Origin: Pseudomonas bharatica CSV86
Lineage (GTDB): Bacteria > Pseudomonadota > Gammaproteobacteria > Pseudomonadales > Pseudomonadaceae
Direction of reading: 5' to 3'
DNA: 64,000 nucleotides
NCBI RefSeq assembly: GCF_000319305.2
Contig: NZ_AMWJ02000001.1
Coordinates: 310,001 to 374,000 of the forward strand
Positions within the stretch are counted from its first letter, which is position 1; each line of letters opens with the position of its first letter. Below the pieces are notes generated by a model, which had not been told where the DNA came from, made no database searches, and was given only the letters and a program-made list of their open reading frames with translations. Shown here in pieces: positions 1-8,949 of this stretch. The position numbers and the translations under genes were made by a program.

Positions 1-269
1 CTGGTGAGCGATGCCAGCTCGTTTCGGGAGTCGAAGTCCGCGATGAAGAGGTCCAGAACTCCTTCGTCATTGAACCAGTAGCCGTCCACGCGCATGCCAC
101 GCTGCGCCCGGAAATGGCAGAGTTCGAAACCTTCCGTGAAGCCTGTCTCGACAAGGTCGTTCGCGATGGCCTCCATGAATTCGGAGAGCTGGAAGCTGCC
201 ATTGGCTTCGGCGCCCGCCAACAGTTCCTGTCGGAAGTCGTGGAAGAACTCTTCGTCGGTCTGCTCCAT
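1..269 (-). CDS. AIPR-family (abortive infection) protein, N-terminal part, runs off the window
   Basis: Open frame read leftwards from an ATG at 269 with no stop before the window edge; 89 residues are visible. It starts MEQTDEEFFHDFRQELL and is acidic and helical-looking. The ATG overlaps the stop of the PD-(D/E)XK gene by one base (TGATG), so it is the next cistron of the same operon. Family assignment is inferred mainly from position: AIPR proteins commonly follow a PD-(D/E)XK protein and a Z1 protein in MutL/MORC-type modification islands, and the N-terminus looks compatible. No catalytic motif lies in the visible part. Confidence 0.5.
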   Translation of the reverse strand, partial: MEQTDEEFFHDFRQELLAGAEANGSFQLSEFMEAIANDLVETGFTEGFELCHFRAQRGMRVDGYWFNDEGVLDLFIADFDSRNELASLT

Positions 270-1243
270 CAATCCTCCCCGAAGATGGCTGCTTCGTCAC
301 ACTCGTAGGGAGCAATCGTTTCCAGCCTGATGTCGTAGGCCACGTTAGCAATCCCTGTCGGCAGTTGCGACCGCATGAGACGCGGAAAACCGTCACCGAC
401 ACGATAGCTGCGCACGTCGCTGACGACAAAGCGAGGCTCATCGTAGTCAGGGAGCGGGGCATAGCCGTGCGCAACCAGCTTCCTGTCAAAGGCCTCGACG
501 GCGTCCGCCTCGCCGAGACGCGCCTGGACTGCAGCGACGATCTCGTTGAGCGATCGGGCTCCTGCCGCGTCGGCCAAGCTGCTCAGCCGGTACACGCGCA
601 GGAACAGCGCATCGTTCAGGGATTCAAGCTGGTCTTCTGACGAAATGCGGATGCTGCTCCGCTCTGCCCCCGAGAGCGATTTGACCTCGACGGCTGTGTT
701 GCCGAATATGAAATCCTGATGTGATCGTTCCGGACCGAGCCAGGCTTCGACGGCGGCACTGCTCGACATCTGCCGATCGATCAGTTCCGTCAGGAAGACG
801 ATTTCGGCGAAGAGACCGCGCACTTCCTCGATGGACAGGTGCTGACTCCGGCCTGACAGGAAGGTCTTCCAACGGCGGATGTGTGCCAGAGAGACCGCGA
901 GAGAACTCGCCGAGTCGGTGGCGTGCTCCAGCGAGGATGCAAGGGTGCGGCACAGTCCTTCGAAGAGATCGCGATCGACCTGCCTTTCAAGGGCGAGGAC
1001 CAAGTGCTGCTGCCCCTGATCTCCGGCACGAAGATCGACATCGATGCCGTTCACCGTGACCGCGTTCTTCCGGTACTGGGCTGCGTGGTCGCCCTGAAGC
1101 TCCACGATGAACAGGCAGGCGCCACCGGCATCGCGTCCCCAGAAACAGGGCACGGCCGTTCCCACCGCAACCTGGCGGACATTGAAGTCCGCTCCCGGAA
1201 CGGCGATGTCATCCCACGGAGAGGACTCAGGCATCGTAGTCAT
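269..1243 (-). CDS. PD-(D/E)XK-motif protein (DUF4420-like)
   Basis: 324 residues. A restriction-endonuclease-fold signature is visible: Glu146 in a GLFAEIVFL helix, Asp177 in HQDF, then Glu186-x-Lys188 in AVEVKS. This matches the PD-(D/E)XK family found beside Z1 and AIPR proteins and suggests DNA cleavage. The gene overlaps the upstream Z1 gene by 17 bp and the downstream AIPR gene by 1 bp, so translation is probably coupled. I infer the nuclease arm of the defence island. Its DNA target is unknown, and it could be a cleavage-inactive family member. Confidence 0.75.
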   Translation of the reverse strand: MTTMPESSPWDDIAVPGADFNVRQVAVGTAVPCFWGRDAGGACLFIVELQGDHAAQYRKNAVTVNGIDVDLRAGDQGQQHLVLALERQVDRDLFEGLCRTLASSLEHATDSASSLAVSLAHIRRWKTFLSGRSQHLSIEEVRGLFAEIVFLTELIDRQMSSSAAVEAWLGPERSHQDFIFGNTAVEVKSLSGAERSSIRISSEDQLESLNDALFLRVYRLSSLADAAGARSLNEIVAAVQARLGEADAVEAFDRKLVAHGYAPLPDYDEPRFVVSDVRSYRVGDGFPRLMRSQLPTGIANVAYDIRLETIAPYECDEAAIFGED

Positions 1244-3887
1244 CCTCCTCGTCAGGATCGTCGGCGTAACCCTGCATCTGCTGGAGCCAGACCTTGTTCA
1301 CGACGACATTGATGGTCGTCGAATAGTCCCCGTAGGGAAAACTAACGCCGAAGGCGGCGATCGGTCCCGTCACGGCCTCGCCCTTGGGCTCCAGGCTGTG
1401 AATCATGAGGAGCGGCTTGTTCCGGACCATGCGGTAATGCGTGTCGGATACCGCTCCTGAGCCATCTTCGCCGCCAGCCAGCGTCCTGGCCTCATTGCGT
1501 TGTGCGTCGCTGAGCCCAAGCTTCTCGTCGCCACGCGAGGCAACCCTGTCCTTGTTCAGGCGCCACGAAGTGCCGTTCGGCTGATCCTTCCCGACGACGC
1601 GCACCTGATTCCTCAGGGTGAACGGGTTTTCACCGCCTGAGCCACCCGAAGGGGAAATCAGCAGAACATCGGCCAGCGGGCGCTTCATCGCAATCCGTTC
1701 GAGATAGCTCACCACGTCCGACTTCTGTCCGGCAAAGGACGAATGGCATTCGAACCGGGTGAGGAAGTCGTCGATCACCTCGACAGGCACGTCCCTGAAG
1801 ATGACGCCCTTTTCGGTGGACTCCTCCGGTCGCCCGCCGAATCCACTTCGCCAGTGATCGCCGATCAGCGCAAGGTTCCTGGCATTCACGTCAGGGTCGG
1901 TGGAGACAATGTAGCTCTCCCGCAATCGCCCACTGAAACTCTGCTCGACCGTGACCTCCTGGCCGGATCGCATCTTGTTCGCCGCCGTGATCAGCAGGCT
2001 GTCCGGATGCGAGCGGACGTACAGGCCAAAATCCTTCGGGCTAAGGCGATCGCGCCGCATGCGCTTGACCTGCTGTACAAGCTCTTCGGCGGCATCGGCG
2101 ATGTGGGAGTACCAGTTGATCGAATCGCGCGAGAGATGGACGCGGCAGAGGTCCTCGAAGCCCGGCCGGTAACCGAACCAGCGGCCCATCTGCATGAGGG
2201 TGTCGTACATTTTCGTGTTGCGGTACATGTAGCTGACGGTCAACCCCTCGATGGTCAGGCCTCGGGAGAGGCTCAGACCACCGACCGCGACCGCGGTCAA
2301 CCCGACTCCTTCCTTCGCGTAGCGGGCGTAATCGAGCACCTCGTCACTCTTGCTGTTGATGACATAGAGGTGGAGGTGCTCGAAGACGCCGCTGAGGGCA
2401 GCCTTCACTTCCGCCCAGGTAAACCCAGCATCGGCATACTCGGCATCGAAGGCGTGCTTCAGGCCCTGCATGTACGCGTTTCTTGAGGAAACCTCTTCCG
2501 GCATCGCGTAGTTGGCGAGAACCGCTTCCCTGATCTTCTTCTCCCTGAGACTCAGGAAGTCACGCACGGCCTTCTGAACGGGCACGAAGCGCGACACGTT
2601 GACCATCATTGAGCAATGCTTGCCGGTCTGCCCACGCAGGTTCCGGATGGCGCGGGCGACGATGAACTCGTCGAGTGCGCGATAGAGGCTGGGGGGCAAC
2701 TCGTGGACGGGATCGTCACGCTTGTGGGCGTACGGGATGAGATCCTCGCAATCGTCGATCGGCCTCACGATCGATTGACTGGTCGCCTCGTCGAGGAACA
2801 CCTTCTCGGCACCGAAGTACGTCGTTGGCGCGTCCAGGCAATAGATGAAGTCGCGCGGGAACAGCTCCTCACGCACATCATCGCCATAGGCGTCGGGGTT
2901 GATGAAGATGTTGGCGAACGGTGTCGCCGTGTAGCCGACATAGCACGATTTCGCGAACAGCCCGAGGATGCGCCGGATCATCGCATTCGTTCGGGTCGGA
3001 TCCAGATCCTCCTTGTTCGTGTTGATCGACGCGTTGTCGGCCTCGTCGTCAATCAGCAGCATCGGCACGTCGGAAATCCGGCCATCGCCCTCGGCGTTCA
3101 GCTCCTTCAGCCACTTGTGAAGAGCCGTGAGCGTCGTGACGTTCTTCTTGATGACCAGAATGATCGGCTTACTGAAGTCGTTGATCTTCCAGCCGCTCTT
3201 TTCCGCCGTGTTCTTGTTGAAGTCCTCGTTGATGTTGGTGAGCGTGGCCGGATGCGGATAACCCGGCGCGAGACCGACACCGATGTTGCGACGATCCTCG
3301 GGATCGCTTGACCGGCCGATGAAGGCCTCATCGATGCGCTGCTGCGTTTGCTTGCGCAGATTGTTGTGAATGCCGGCGACGACGATGATGAACTTGTAGC
3401 CGGCGTCGGCGGCGCGTGCTATCAGGCCGGTGTAGTTGGCCGTCTTGCCCGACTGCACATGACCGATGACAAGTCCGCGACGGTTCCAGGTTGTGCCCTC
3501 GCTCAACGGGTCCTGCAGGTGGCCGAGAATGCGGGTCGTCACATCGCTCAGCGACTGGACCATCTGCGGCGGCCAACCTTCCTTGAGAAGAAAGTTTCCA
3601 TAGGATTCCGCATAGGTCCAGGCGACATCCTCACGCTTGTGGACCCACTGATCATCATGCTTAGCAGTGACATCCACCAGCGAAACACCGGCGCCCATGC
3701 GCGTGTCGACCGAGATCATCGCCTCGGTGACGATATTGCGGAGATCACCCGTATAGCCGAAGATCGCGGCGATCTGTCTCGCCTTTTCCTCCACCTGCTC
3801 GCGCGTCGGCGTCTCGGCCATGTTGGCAAGGCCCGAGATGAGCGCGTTGGCAATGTTTCGTTCTTCCGTGATGACTGTGAGGCTCAT
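1227..3887 (-). CDS. Z1-domain ATPase/helicase-like protein
   Basis: 886 residues from the ATG at 3887. P-loop GHVQSGKT at about 142-149, DEAD-type Walker B LLIDDEAD at about 277-284, and a TATPFAN motif typical of superfamily-2 motor cores. Z1 proteins are large endonuclease/helicase-like proteins of MutL/MORC-type modification systems. The frame stays open upstream to 3944, but those 19 extra codons read through the target duplication into the inserted ISL3 element, so they are not the native start. With the insertion removed, the start codon would overlap the ATPase stop as ATGA. Expression now depends on whatever promoter reads out of the element end or on a nearby fortuitous one. Confidence 0.85.
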   Translation of the reverse strand: MSLTVITEERNIANALISGLANMAETPTREQVEEKARQIAAIFGYTGDLRNIVTEAMISVDTRMGAGVSLVDVTAKHDDQWVHKREDVAWTYAESYGNFLLKEGWPPQMVQSLSDVTTRILGHLQDPLSEGTTWNRRGLVIGHVQSGKTANYTGLIARAADAGYKFIIVVAGIHNNLRKQTQQRIDEAFIGRSSDPEDRRNIGVGLAPGYPHPATLTNINEDFNKNTAEKSGWKINDFSKPIILVIKKNVTTLTALHKWLKELNAEGDGRISDVPMLLIDDEADNASINTNKEDLDPTRTNAMIRRILGLFAKSCYVGYTATPFANIFINPDAYGDDVREELFPRDFIYCLDAPTTYFGAEKVFLDEATSQSIVRPIDDCEDLIPYAHKRDDPVHELPPSLYRALDEFIVARAIRNLRGQTGKHCSMMVNVSRFVPVQKAVRDFLSLREKKIREAVLANYAMPEEVSSRNAYMQGLKHAFDAEYADAGFTWAEVKAALSGVFEHLHLYVINSKSDEVLDYARYAKEGVGLTAVAVGGLSLSRGLTIEGLTVSYMYRNTKMYDTLMQMGRWFGYRPGFEDLCRVHLSRDSINWYSHIADAAEELVQQVKRMRRDRLSPKDFGLYVRSHPDSLLITAANKMRSGQEVTVEQSFSGRLRESYIVSTDPDVNARNLALIGDHWRSGFGGRPEESTEKGVIFRDVPVEVIDDFLTRFECHSSFAGQKSDVVSYLERIAMKRPLADVLLISPSGGSGGENPFTLRNQVRVVGKDQPNGTSWRLNKDRVASRGDEKLGLSDAQRNEARTLAGGEDGSGAVSDTHYRMVRNKPLLMIHSLEPKGEAVTGPIAAFGVSFPYGDYSTTINVVVNKVWLQQMQGYADDPDEEDDYDA

Positions 3888-4086
3888 GCAAAGGTCTCGC
3901 TGATGAATTTGGGTATCCGGAATTTCTGGTTGATAAAATGCCAAAGATGTAAAGAAGAAAATCTTTCTCAGCGGATTATCTGATTGATCCTCTTCAGCCT
4001 ACTCTACTGCCAATTTTCTGTTTCCACCTTCGCCTGAGTCTTCATAGCGATGCTGACTAGGGAGGACAGCGAGAGCTGGGCAAGCG

Positions 4087-4401
4087 TCAAAGCGGTTCTG
4101 GTTCATGCGCAATCCGGACACCTGCACAACATTCCTCTTGTAAGAAACCGATCAAATTCTCTAGGTGCCCATACTCGGGTATACAGACAATCGTGCGGCT
4201 ATGTTTCTCCTGCCGGATCAGCCCTACCTTGGCCATGCGCGCAAGGTGATGTGATAGCGTCGAAGCAGGAATACCCAGCCCCTTCTGGATATCTCCGACC
4301 GAAGCCCCATCATGGCCAGCTTTGACCAGAAAGCGGAACACGGACAGTCGGTGACTATTCCCTAGCTCAGCTAAGCTGGCTGCAACCTTTTCGTGATCCA
4401 T
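4087..4401 (-). CDS. ArsR/SmtB-family regulator (IS passenger)
   Basis: 104 residues from the ATG at 4401. A TTG 12 bases further upstream is also in frame but less likely. A winged-helix ArsR core is clear: a recognition helix with PASTLSHHLARM and a following RTIVCIPEY wing. A Cys pair (EECCAG) near the C-terminus could bind a soft metal. It is divergent from the permease gene across a 111-bp intergenic region containing repeated CTAGAA(A/T)TATAG boxes. I infer that it represses the permease and itself in response to a metal or metalloid. The ligand cannot be read from sequence. Confidence 0.8.
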   Translation of the reverse strand: MDHEKVAASLAELGNSHRLSVFRFLVKAGHDGASVGDIQKGLGIPASTLSHHLARMAKVGLIRQEKHSRTIVCIPEYGHLENLIGFLQEECCAGVRIAHEPEPL

Positions 4402-4426
4402 AGCACGCCCCAATAATTCGATGTTT

Positions 4427-4503
4427 CTAGAATTATAGTTGACAGGTCGGATAAACGCAAGTAGGCTGCGTACATCATTTCGACAATACTAGAAATATAG
4501 GAG
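4427..4503 (+). promoter_or_regulatory. Divergent control region of the IS passenger genes
   Basis: Two direct copies of CTAGAA(A/T)TATAG lie at 4427-4438 and 4489-4500; the first also contains the palindrome TTCTAGAA. Between them is a plus-strand promoter candidate, TTGACA at 4439-4444, then 17 bp, then TAGGCT at 4462-4467. A ribosome site AGGAG lies 9 bases before the permease ATG. The boxes flank the promoter as expected for an ArsR-family operator. The operator role is inferred. Confidence 0.5.
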
Positions 4504-4512
4504 TAATATTGA

Positions 4513-5547
4513 ATGTCATCTCAACTCCAAGACGCTCTAGGCATGTTCGCCTTTCTCGCTATCGAGCTATCGGTTTTATTCATTGGCATTAGCTTGCTGG
4601 TCGGAGTTCTTCAACGTCACATCCCACCATCCAAGGTGGAAGCGTTACTGACTTCCAGTGGGAAGCGAGGCTATTTTCTTGCTGCTGGTTTAGGAGCTAT
4701 AACGCCCTTCTGTAGTTGCTCGACTATCCCCATGTTGAAAGGGTTGATTCGGGCACGGGCCGGTTTTGGGCCGATGATGGTGTTTCTTTTCTCATCTCCG
4801 TTGCTGAATCCTATCGTCGTCGGCCTGCTGGTTGCCACGTTTGGATGGACACTTACTGCTATCTATGTGCTCGCCGCTTTGGTGGTCGCGGTAGGTGCCG
4901 GATGGCTGCTTCACACGCTTGGCTTCGAGCGTTATGTGCGCCGGACGGCGACACAAGAGAGCAGTGGATGTAGTTCATCAGCAAGCCCGTGCAGTGCTAC
5001 ATCGACCGCATCGAGTTGCGGCACCAACAGCTGCGACACCACTCCGAAGACGGCTTCTTGCGGGGCTGATAGGAAGACAACAGTCTCTACGTCTAGCGAA
5101 TGCTGTGACAGTCAACCCACTGTCACGGTTAAGAAAGAAGGGAAGTACAGTGGTGTGTGGCGGGAAGCTTGGTCGGACTTTATCGATGTGTTGCCTTACC
5201 TGCTCATCGGTATTGCGATTGGCAGCGTGATCTATGGTTTCATGCCCACTGACTTATTGGAGCAGTATGCAGGCCCAGATAATCCCTTTGCCATTCCAGT
5301 TGCCGCTGTCATCGGCGTGCCGTTGTATATTCGCGCTGAAGCCGTCATACCTCTGGCAGCGGCTCTGATGGCCAAAGGCGTGGGTGCCGGGACGGTGCTA
5401 GCGTTGATCATCGGCAGTGCCGGAGCCAGCCTGACTGAGCTCATTCTGTTGCGCTCTTTGTTCACGCTGAAGCTTTTAGCGGCGTTTTTAGCAGTCATTT
5501 TTGCTATGGCGATGATTGCCGGTTACGCCACCTACCTGTTTTTCTGA
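4513..5547 (+). CDS. Metal-efflux-type permease (SO_0444/ArsP-like, DUF318 family)
   Basis: 344 residues with two hydrophobic halves, each with several membrane segments, joined by a hydrophilic linker. The motif FCSCS at about 67-70 is typical of these permeases (Cys67, Cys69). The linker contains seven cysteines at about 153, 160, 169, 174, 183, 197 and 198, resembling SO_0444-type predicted Cu/Zn efflux transporters. The start is supported by AGGAG nine bases upstream. It lies 12 bp before the transposase gene and is probably co-transcribed with it. I infer export of a thiophilic metal controlled by the adjacent ArsR protein. The substrate is not determined. Confidence 0.75.
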   Translation: MSSQLQDALGMFAFLAIELSVLFIGISLLVGVLQRHIPPSKVEALLTSSGKRGYFLAAGLGAITPFCSCSTIPMLKGLIRARAGFGPMMVFLFSSPLLNPIVVGLLVATFGWTLTAIYVLAALVVAVGAGWLLHTLGFERYVRRTATQESSGCSSSASPCSATSTASSCGTNSCDTTPKTASCGADRKTTVSTSSECCDSQPTVTVKKEGKYSGVWREAWSDFIDVLPYLLIGIAIGSVIYGFMPTDLLEQYAGPDNPFAIPVAAVIGVPLYIRAEAVIPLAAALMAKGVGAGTVLALIIGSAGASLTELILLRSLFTLKLLAAFLAVIFAMAMIAGYATYLFF

Positions 5548-5559
5548 TCAAGGCGGGAG

Positions 5560-6837
5560 ATGATTAATTCGTTAAGCCTTCCTGGGTACCAGTTGGTGGA
5601 TTCTGATGAGCAGAATGAAGACATACATTTTCGGCTTGAAGCACCTACACCAGTAGCCTGCGAGGGGTGCGGCGTGCAGGGTGAGTTCGTGCGGTTCGGC
5701 AAGCGTGACGTTCCCTATCGTGATCTGCCCATCCACGGCAAGCGGGTCACTCTCTGGGTGGTCCGCCGCCGATACACCTGCCGGGCCTGCAAGACAACAT
5801 TCAGGCCCCAGCTACCGGAGATGGTGGACGGATTCCGTATGACACTGCGGCTGCATGAGTACGTGGAGAAGGAATCCTTCAACCACCCCTACACCTTTGT
5901 GGCGGCACAGACCGGCCTGGACGAGAAGACGGTGCGCGACATCTTCAACGCCCGCGCCGAGTTCCTGGGGCGCTGGCACCGCTTCGAGACGCCCCGCATC
6001 CTGGGCATTGACGAGCTATACCTGAACAAGCGCTACCGCTGCATTCTGACCAACATTGAGGAGCGAACCCTGCTCGACCTGCTGGCCACCCGCCGCCAGG
6101 ACGTGGTGACCAACTACCTGATGAAGCTGAAAGACCGGCAGAAGGTCGAGATCGTCAGCATGGACATGTGGAACCCCTACCGGGCAGCGGTCAAGGCTGT
6201 GCTGCCCCAGGCCCGTATCGTGGTCGATAAGTTCCATGTGGTGCGCATGGCCAACGATGCCCTAGAGAGAGTGCGCAAGGGCCTCAGAAAGGAGCTGAAA
6301 CCGTCCCAGAGCCGGACTCTCAAGGGAGACCGGAAAATCCTGCTGAAACGCGCTCACGAAGTCTCAGACCGGGAGCGCCTCATCATGGAGACCTGGACAG
6401 GCGCGTTCCCGCAACTGCTGGCCGCCTACGAGCACAAGGAGCGCTTCTACGGCATCTGGGACGCCACCACACGGCTCCAGGCAGAAGCCGCCCTGGACGA
6501 GTGGATAGCCACCATCCCGAAGGGCCAAAAGGAAGTCTGGAGCGATCTGGTCAGGGCAGTGGGAAACTGGCGCGAAGAGACCATGACCTACTTCGAGACG
6601 GACATGCCCGTCACCAACGCTTACACGGAGTCCATCAACCGACTGGCCAAGGACAAGAACCGTGAAGGGCGCGGTTACTCCTTCGAGGTGATGCGGGCAC
6701 GAATGCTCTACACCACGAAGCACAAGAAGAAGGCACCGACTGCGAAGGTCTCTCCTTTCTACAAGAAAACCATCGGTTACGGACTGCCGGACTTCGCAGA
6801 GGAACTCAACTACGGAGTCGATCTATCAACCATCTGA
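5560..6837 (+). CDS. ISL3-family transposase
   Basis: 425 residues. The N-terminal zinc-ribbon-like pairs (CEGCG and CRACK) near residues 33-80 are typical of ISL3 transposases. The DDE core follows: GIDELYLNKRY, then SMDMWNPYRAAV and DKFHVVRMANDALE, with the last acidic residue near TESINRLAKDKNREGRGY. The length is normal and no frameshift is seen. It is the only mobility gene of the 2,985-bp element and is duplicated at 56164-57441. Confidence 0.93.
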   Translation: MINSLSLPGYQLVDSDEQNEDIHFRLEAPTPVACEGCGVQGEFVRFGKRDVPYRDLPIHGKRVTLWVVRRRYTCRACKTTFRPQLPEMVDGFRMTLRLHEYVEKESFNHPYTFVAAQTGLDEKTVRDIFNARAEFLGRWHRFETPRILGIDELYLNKRYRCILTNIEERTLLDLLATRRQDVVTNYLMKLKDRQKVEIVSMDMWNPYRAAVKAVLPQARIVVDKFHVVRMANDALERVRKGLRKELKPSQSRTLKGDRKILLKRAHEVSDRERLIMETWTGAFPQLLAAYEHKERFYGIWDATTRLQAEAALDEWIATIPKGQKEVWSDLVRAVGNWREETMTYFETDMPVTNAYTESINRLAKDKNREGRGYSFEVMRARMLYTTKHKKKAPTAKVSPFYKKTIGYGLPDFAEELNYGVDLSTI

Positions 6838-6879
6838 TAATGGTATCAGGTTGGTGGGGTAAAGGTGCCCCATCAACCA

Positions 6880-8355
6880 TTAAATCCGTATACCCATGAA
6901 TTTTTCGGCCAGTTCGATCTGGCCATCGAAAAGGTGCGTCGAGCGCACGATCTGGAGAAAGGCATTCGGATCGCCCGGCCCGTCGCCGTAGAGCACCTTC
7001 CTGAGACTCTTCAGGCGCTCCAGAGTCTGGCTTTCATCCACCGCCTTCTGGTTGATCTCGCGCGGATGGGTCGAGTAATCGGAATAGATCATCTCCACCG
7101 GTAGGGAGGCGGCAATCGAATCCAGCAGGACACGAAGCAGATCCGCATCCTCGGACGAAAGTCTTGTGCCCAGGGATGGGATGAGCGGGTGCTGCTCGTT
7201 GATTGCGAAACGGATGCCGCCGAGATCGGCGTAGCGCTCCCAGAACGGGGCTTGGCTCTCCTGAAAGAGCTTCTGCCCGCGCCCCCTATGCACCGTCACG
7301 CTGCGGGCAGTGATCCTGTTGATGATCTGACGCAGCCGCTCCCGCACCCCATGCGGCGGGCGGGCACGCGATTTCTTGATGTCGATGGTCCAGGCTTCGT
7401 CCAGACTGTTTGGAAAGTCGATCTGTACCCGCGCCAACTTGGTAGCCTCACCCTTCGGCACGAGTCTGAACCAGTCGCCCCAGGCCATCAGGCGGCCGTT
7501 TCGATAGACGTAGCCCCCCTGATTGGAGATGAAGTCACTGCGATCCTGGTAGTAGTCGTACTCGGACGCGGACAGACGACTGTGGTGTGGAAGCACGTAA
7601 GGCTGCAGGCGCACCTCGGCCTCGCCGATGCGGACGATCTCCTCCGGAAGCACCTGGGTGGCAGGATTCTTCCTGCAGAAGGGGTCGAATGCCGTAATCG
7701 GACGACCATTGACGGTGAGAGAAATCCTGGCATGTCCCTTGATCTCACCCGAGAGAAACCGGTGGAAGACAAGTGACAGATGTCTGCCCACCGCCTCAAG
7801 CTTCTCATTGACGATCTCGTCTCGACGATCCCCGGCCTCGTCCTCCATCAATCGGTCGAGCTCTCGCCAGATAACGGCCGTGCCCCGGGCGCCGAGCCGT
7901 TCGACATAAGGCAACCCATGGATGTCCGCATCGTCCAGGATGGAAAGAATCCAGTCGTCGGCAGCATCGATGCGATCCAGATTCCATTCGGCTCCGCAGA
8001 CAGTTCCATCGCGCGTGCTCACAACGGTCAGCGAGCGACATTGGGAAAACGAGGCTGTCTTCAGGCCAAGGCCGAAGCGCCCAAGATCCTTCGGCGACCG
8101 ATGCTGCCTGGGGTTGCCGGTCCCATGACGCATCGCATCGAGCAGCTCGTCTTCCGTCATCCCCCTGCCGTTGTCGAGGATGACCATCACAGGATGCTCA
8201 CCGGACACATCGCAAATGATGTCGATGGTGTCCGCGCCAGCGGAAATGCTGTTGTCGATCAGATCGGCAATCGCAGTTTCGAGCGAGTACCCAAGGTCCC
8301 GCATCGATTCGGAAAGGCAGGCCGCGCTCGGCGGATGACTGCGATCACGAGCCAT
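6880..8355 (-). CDS. MutL/MORC-type GHKL ATPase, C-terminal codons replaced by IS insertion
   Basis: 491 residues. The Bergerat ATP-binding fold is visible: ETAIADLIDNSI (26-37), ILDNGRGM (59-66) and LGRFGLGLKTASFSQ (91-105). Such ATPases accompany Dcm and Vsr proteins in modification islands. The ISL3 element inserted near the 3' end: the last native codons are lost and the frame ends inside the IS with MGIRI. Removing the IS and one copy of the target repeat restores a terminal ISETFA and a stop overlapping the Z1 start. The enzyme core is intact, so the product may still work. It is divergent from vsr across 135 bp. Confidence 0.85.
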   Translation of the reverse strand: MARDRSHPPSAACLSESMRDLGYSLETAIADLIDNSISAGADTIDIICDVSGEHPVMVILDNGRGMTEDELLDAMRHGTGNPRQHRSPKDLGRFGLGLKTASFSQCRSLTVVSTRDGTVCGAEWNLDRIDAADDWILSILDDADIHGLPYVERLGARGTAVIWRELDRLMEDEAGDRRDEIVNEKLEAVGRHLSLVFHRFLSGEIKGHARISLTVNGRPITAFDPFCRKNPATQVLPEEIVRIGEAEVRLQPYVLPHHSRLSASEYDYYQDRSDFISNQGGYVYRNGRLMAWGDWFRLVPKGEATKLARVQIDFPNSLDEAWTIDIKKSRARPPHGVRERLRQIINRITARSVTVHRGRGQKLFQESQAPFWERYADLGGIRFAINEQHPLIPSLGTRLSSEDADLLRVLLDSIAASLPVEMIYSDYSTHPREINQKAVDESQTLERLKSLRKVLYGDGPGDPNAFLQIVRSTHLFDGQIELAEKFMGIRI

Positions 8356-8490
8356 CGGCTTCCTCTTGCGTCTTCTCGTGAGTCACGTGCATGGTAAGCT
8401 CCGAATTGCTGCTTCGGGTGTCGTCTTCATCCGTTCGCATTGCCAAGCGGAAGCGCGGAGCTGCCATTTCTGCAGACATTCAGGCGGAAG

Positions 8491-8949
8491 ATGCTCAAGA
8501 CCATGCGCGTTCCTACCACTCCGCAGCGCAGCCGCATGATGTCGAGCATTCGCGGAAAGAACACCCGGCCGGAACGGATACTTCGCTCCCTCCTTTTCGC
8601 CAGGGGTTTTCGATATCGACTTCATGTGCGGGGGCTGCCCGGCTCCCCCGACCTTGTGTTCCCGAAGCGCAGAGCAGTGGTGTTCGTCCATGGCTGCTTC
8701 TGGCACCGACATGAAGGCTGCCGCTACACAACCACTCCCAGGACCAATGAAGATTTCTGGCGGCAGAAATTCCAGGGAAATGTCGCTCGCGACAGGCGCC
8801 ATGCGGAGATGCTCCATGCTCTCGGCTGGCGCGTGGCGGTCGTCTGGGAGTGCGCCTTGAAGCACTCGGTCGAGGAGACTGCGCAAGCGGTTGAGGAGTG
8901 GCTGCATGGCGATGAAGATGTCCTGGTGATTGGTCAGAGCATTGACTAG
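8491..8949 (+). CDS. vsr: Very short patch repair endonuclease Vsr
   Basis: 152 residues from the ATG at 8491 (an ATG at 8503 is possible; the frame is open from 8440). Family motifs are clear: TPQRSRMMSSIRGKNTRPE, then GSPDLVFPKRRAVVFVHGCFWHRH with the catalytic Asp and the HxCFWHRH box, and a later RD near NVARDRRH. Vsr nicks beside T in T:G mismatches created by deamination of 5-methylcytosine. It stands back to back with dcm; the two stop codons overlap (TAG at 8947-8949 on plus, 8946-8948 on minus). This implies convergent transcription. Confidence 0.92.
   Translation: MLKTMRVPTTPQRSRMMSSIRGKNTRPERILRSLLFARGFRYRLHVRGLPGSPDLVFPKRRAVVFVHGCFWHRHEGCRYTTTPRTNEDFWRQKFQGNVARDRRHAEMLHALGWRVAVVWECALKHSVEETAQAVEEWLHGDEDVLVIGQSID

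Larger units (their letters stand above)
3911..6895 (+). mobile_element. ISL3-family element with ArsR and permease passengers, copy 1
   Basis: 2,985 bp. The terminal inverted repeats begin GGGTATCCGG on the left and GGGTATACGG on the right (read inward). It is flanked by a perfect 8-bp direct repeat ATGAATTT at 3903-3910 and 6896-6903, so this copy marks a genuine transposition event. It encodes an ISL3 transposase (5560-6837), a permease (4513-5547) and a divergent ArsR-type regulator (4087-4401). ISL3 elements carrying passenger genes, such as ISPpu12 of the TOL plasmid, are known. A second copy of identical length, with seemingly identical sequence, lies at 54515-57499 in the same orientation. 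Confidence 0.93.

Noticed and set aside
3888..3944. N-terminal extension of the Z1 gene into the ISL3 element
   Set aside because: The extra 19 codons come from the target repeat and the IS end, and the native ATG at 3887 is restored when the IS is removed.
7488..8041. Overlapping frames on both strands within the GHKL ATPase gene
   Set aside because: The ATPase frame carries all Bergerat motifs; the others are shadows.
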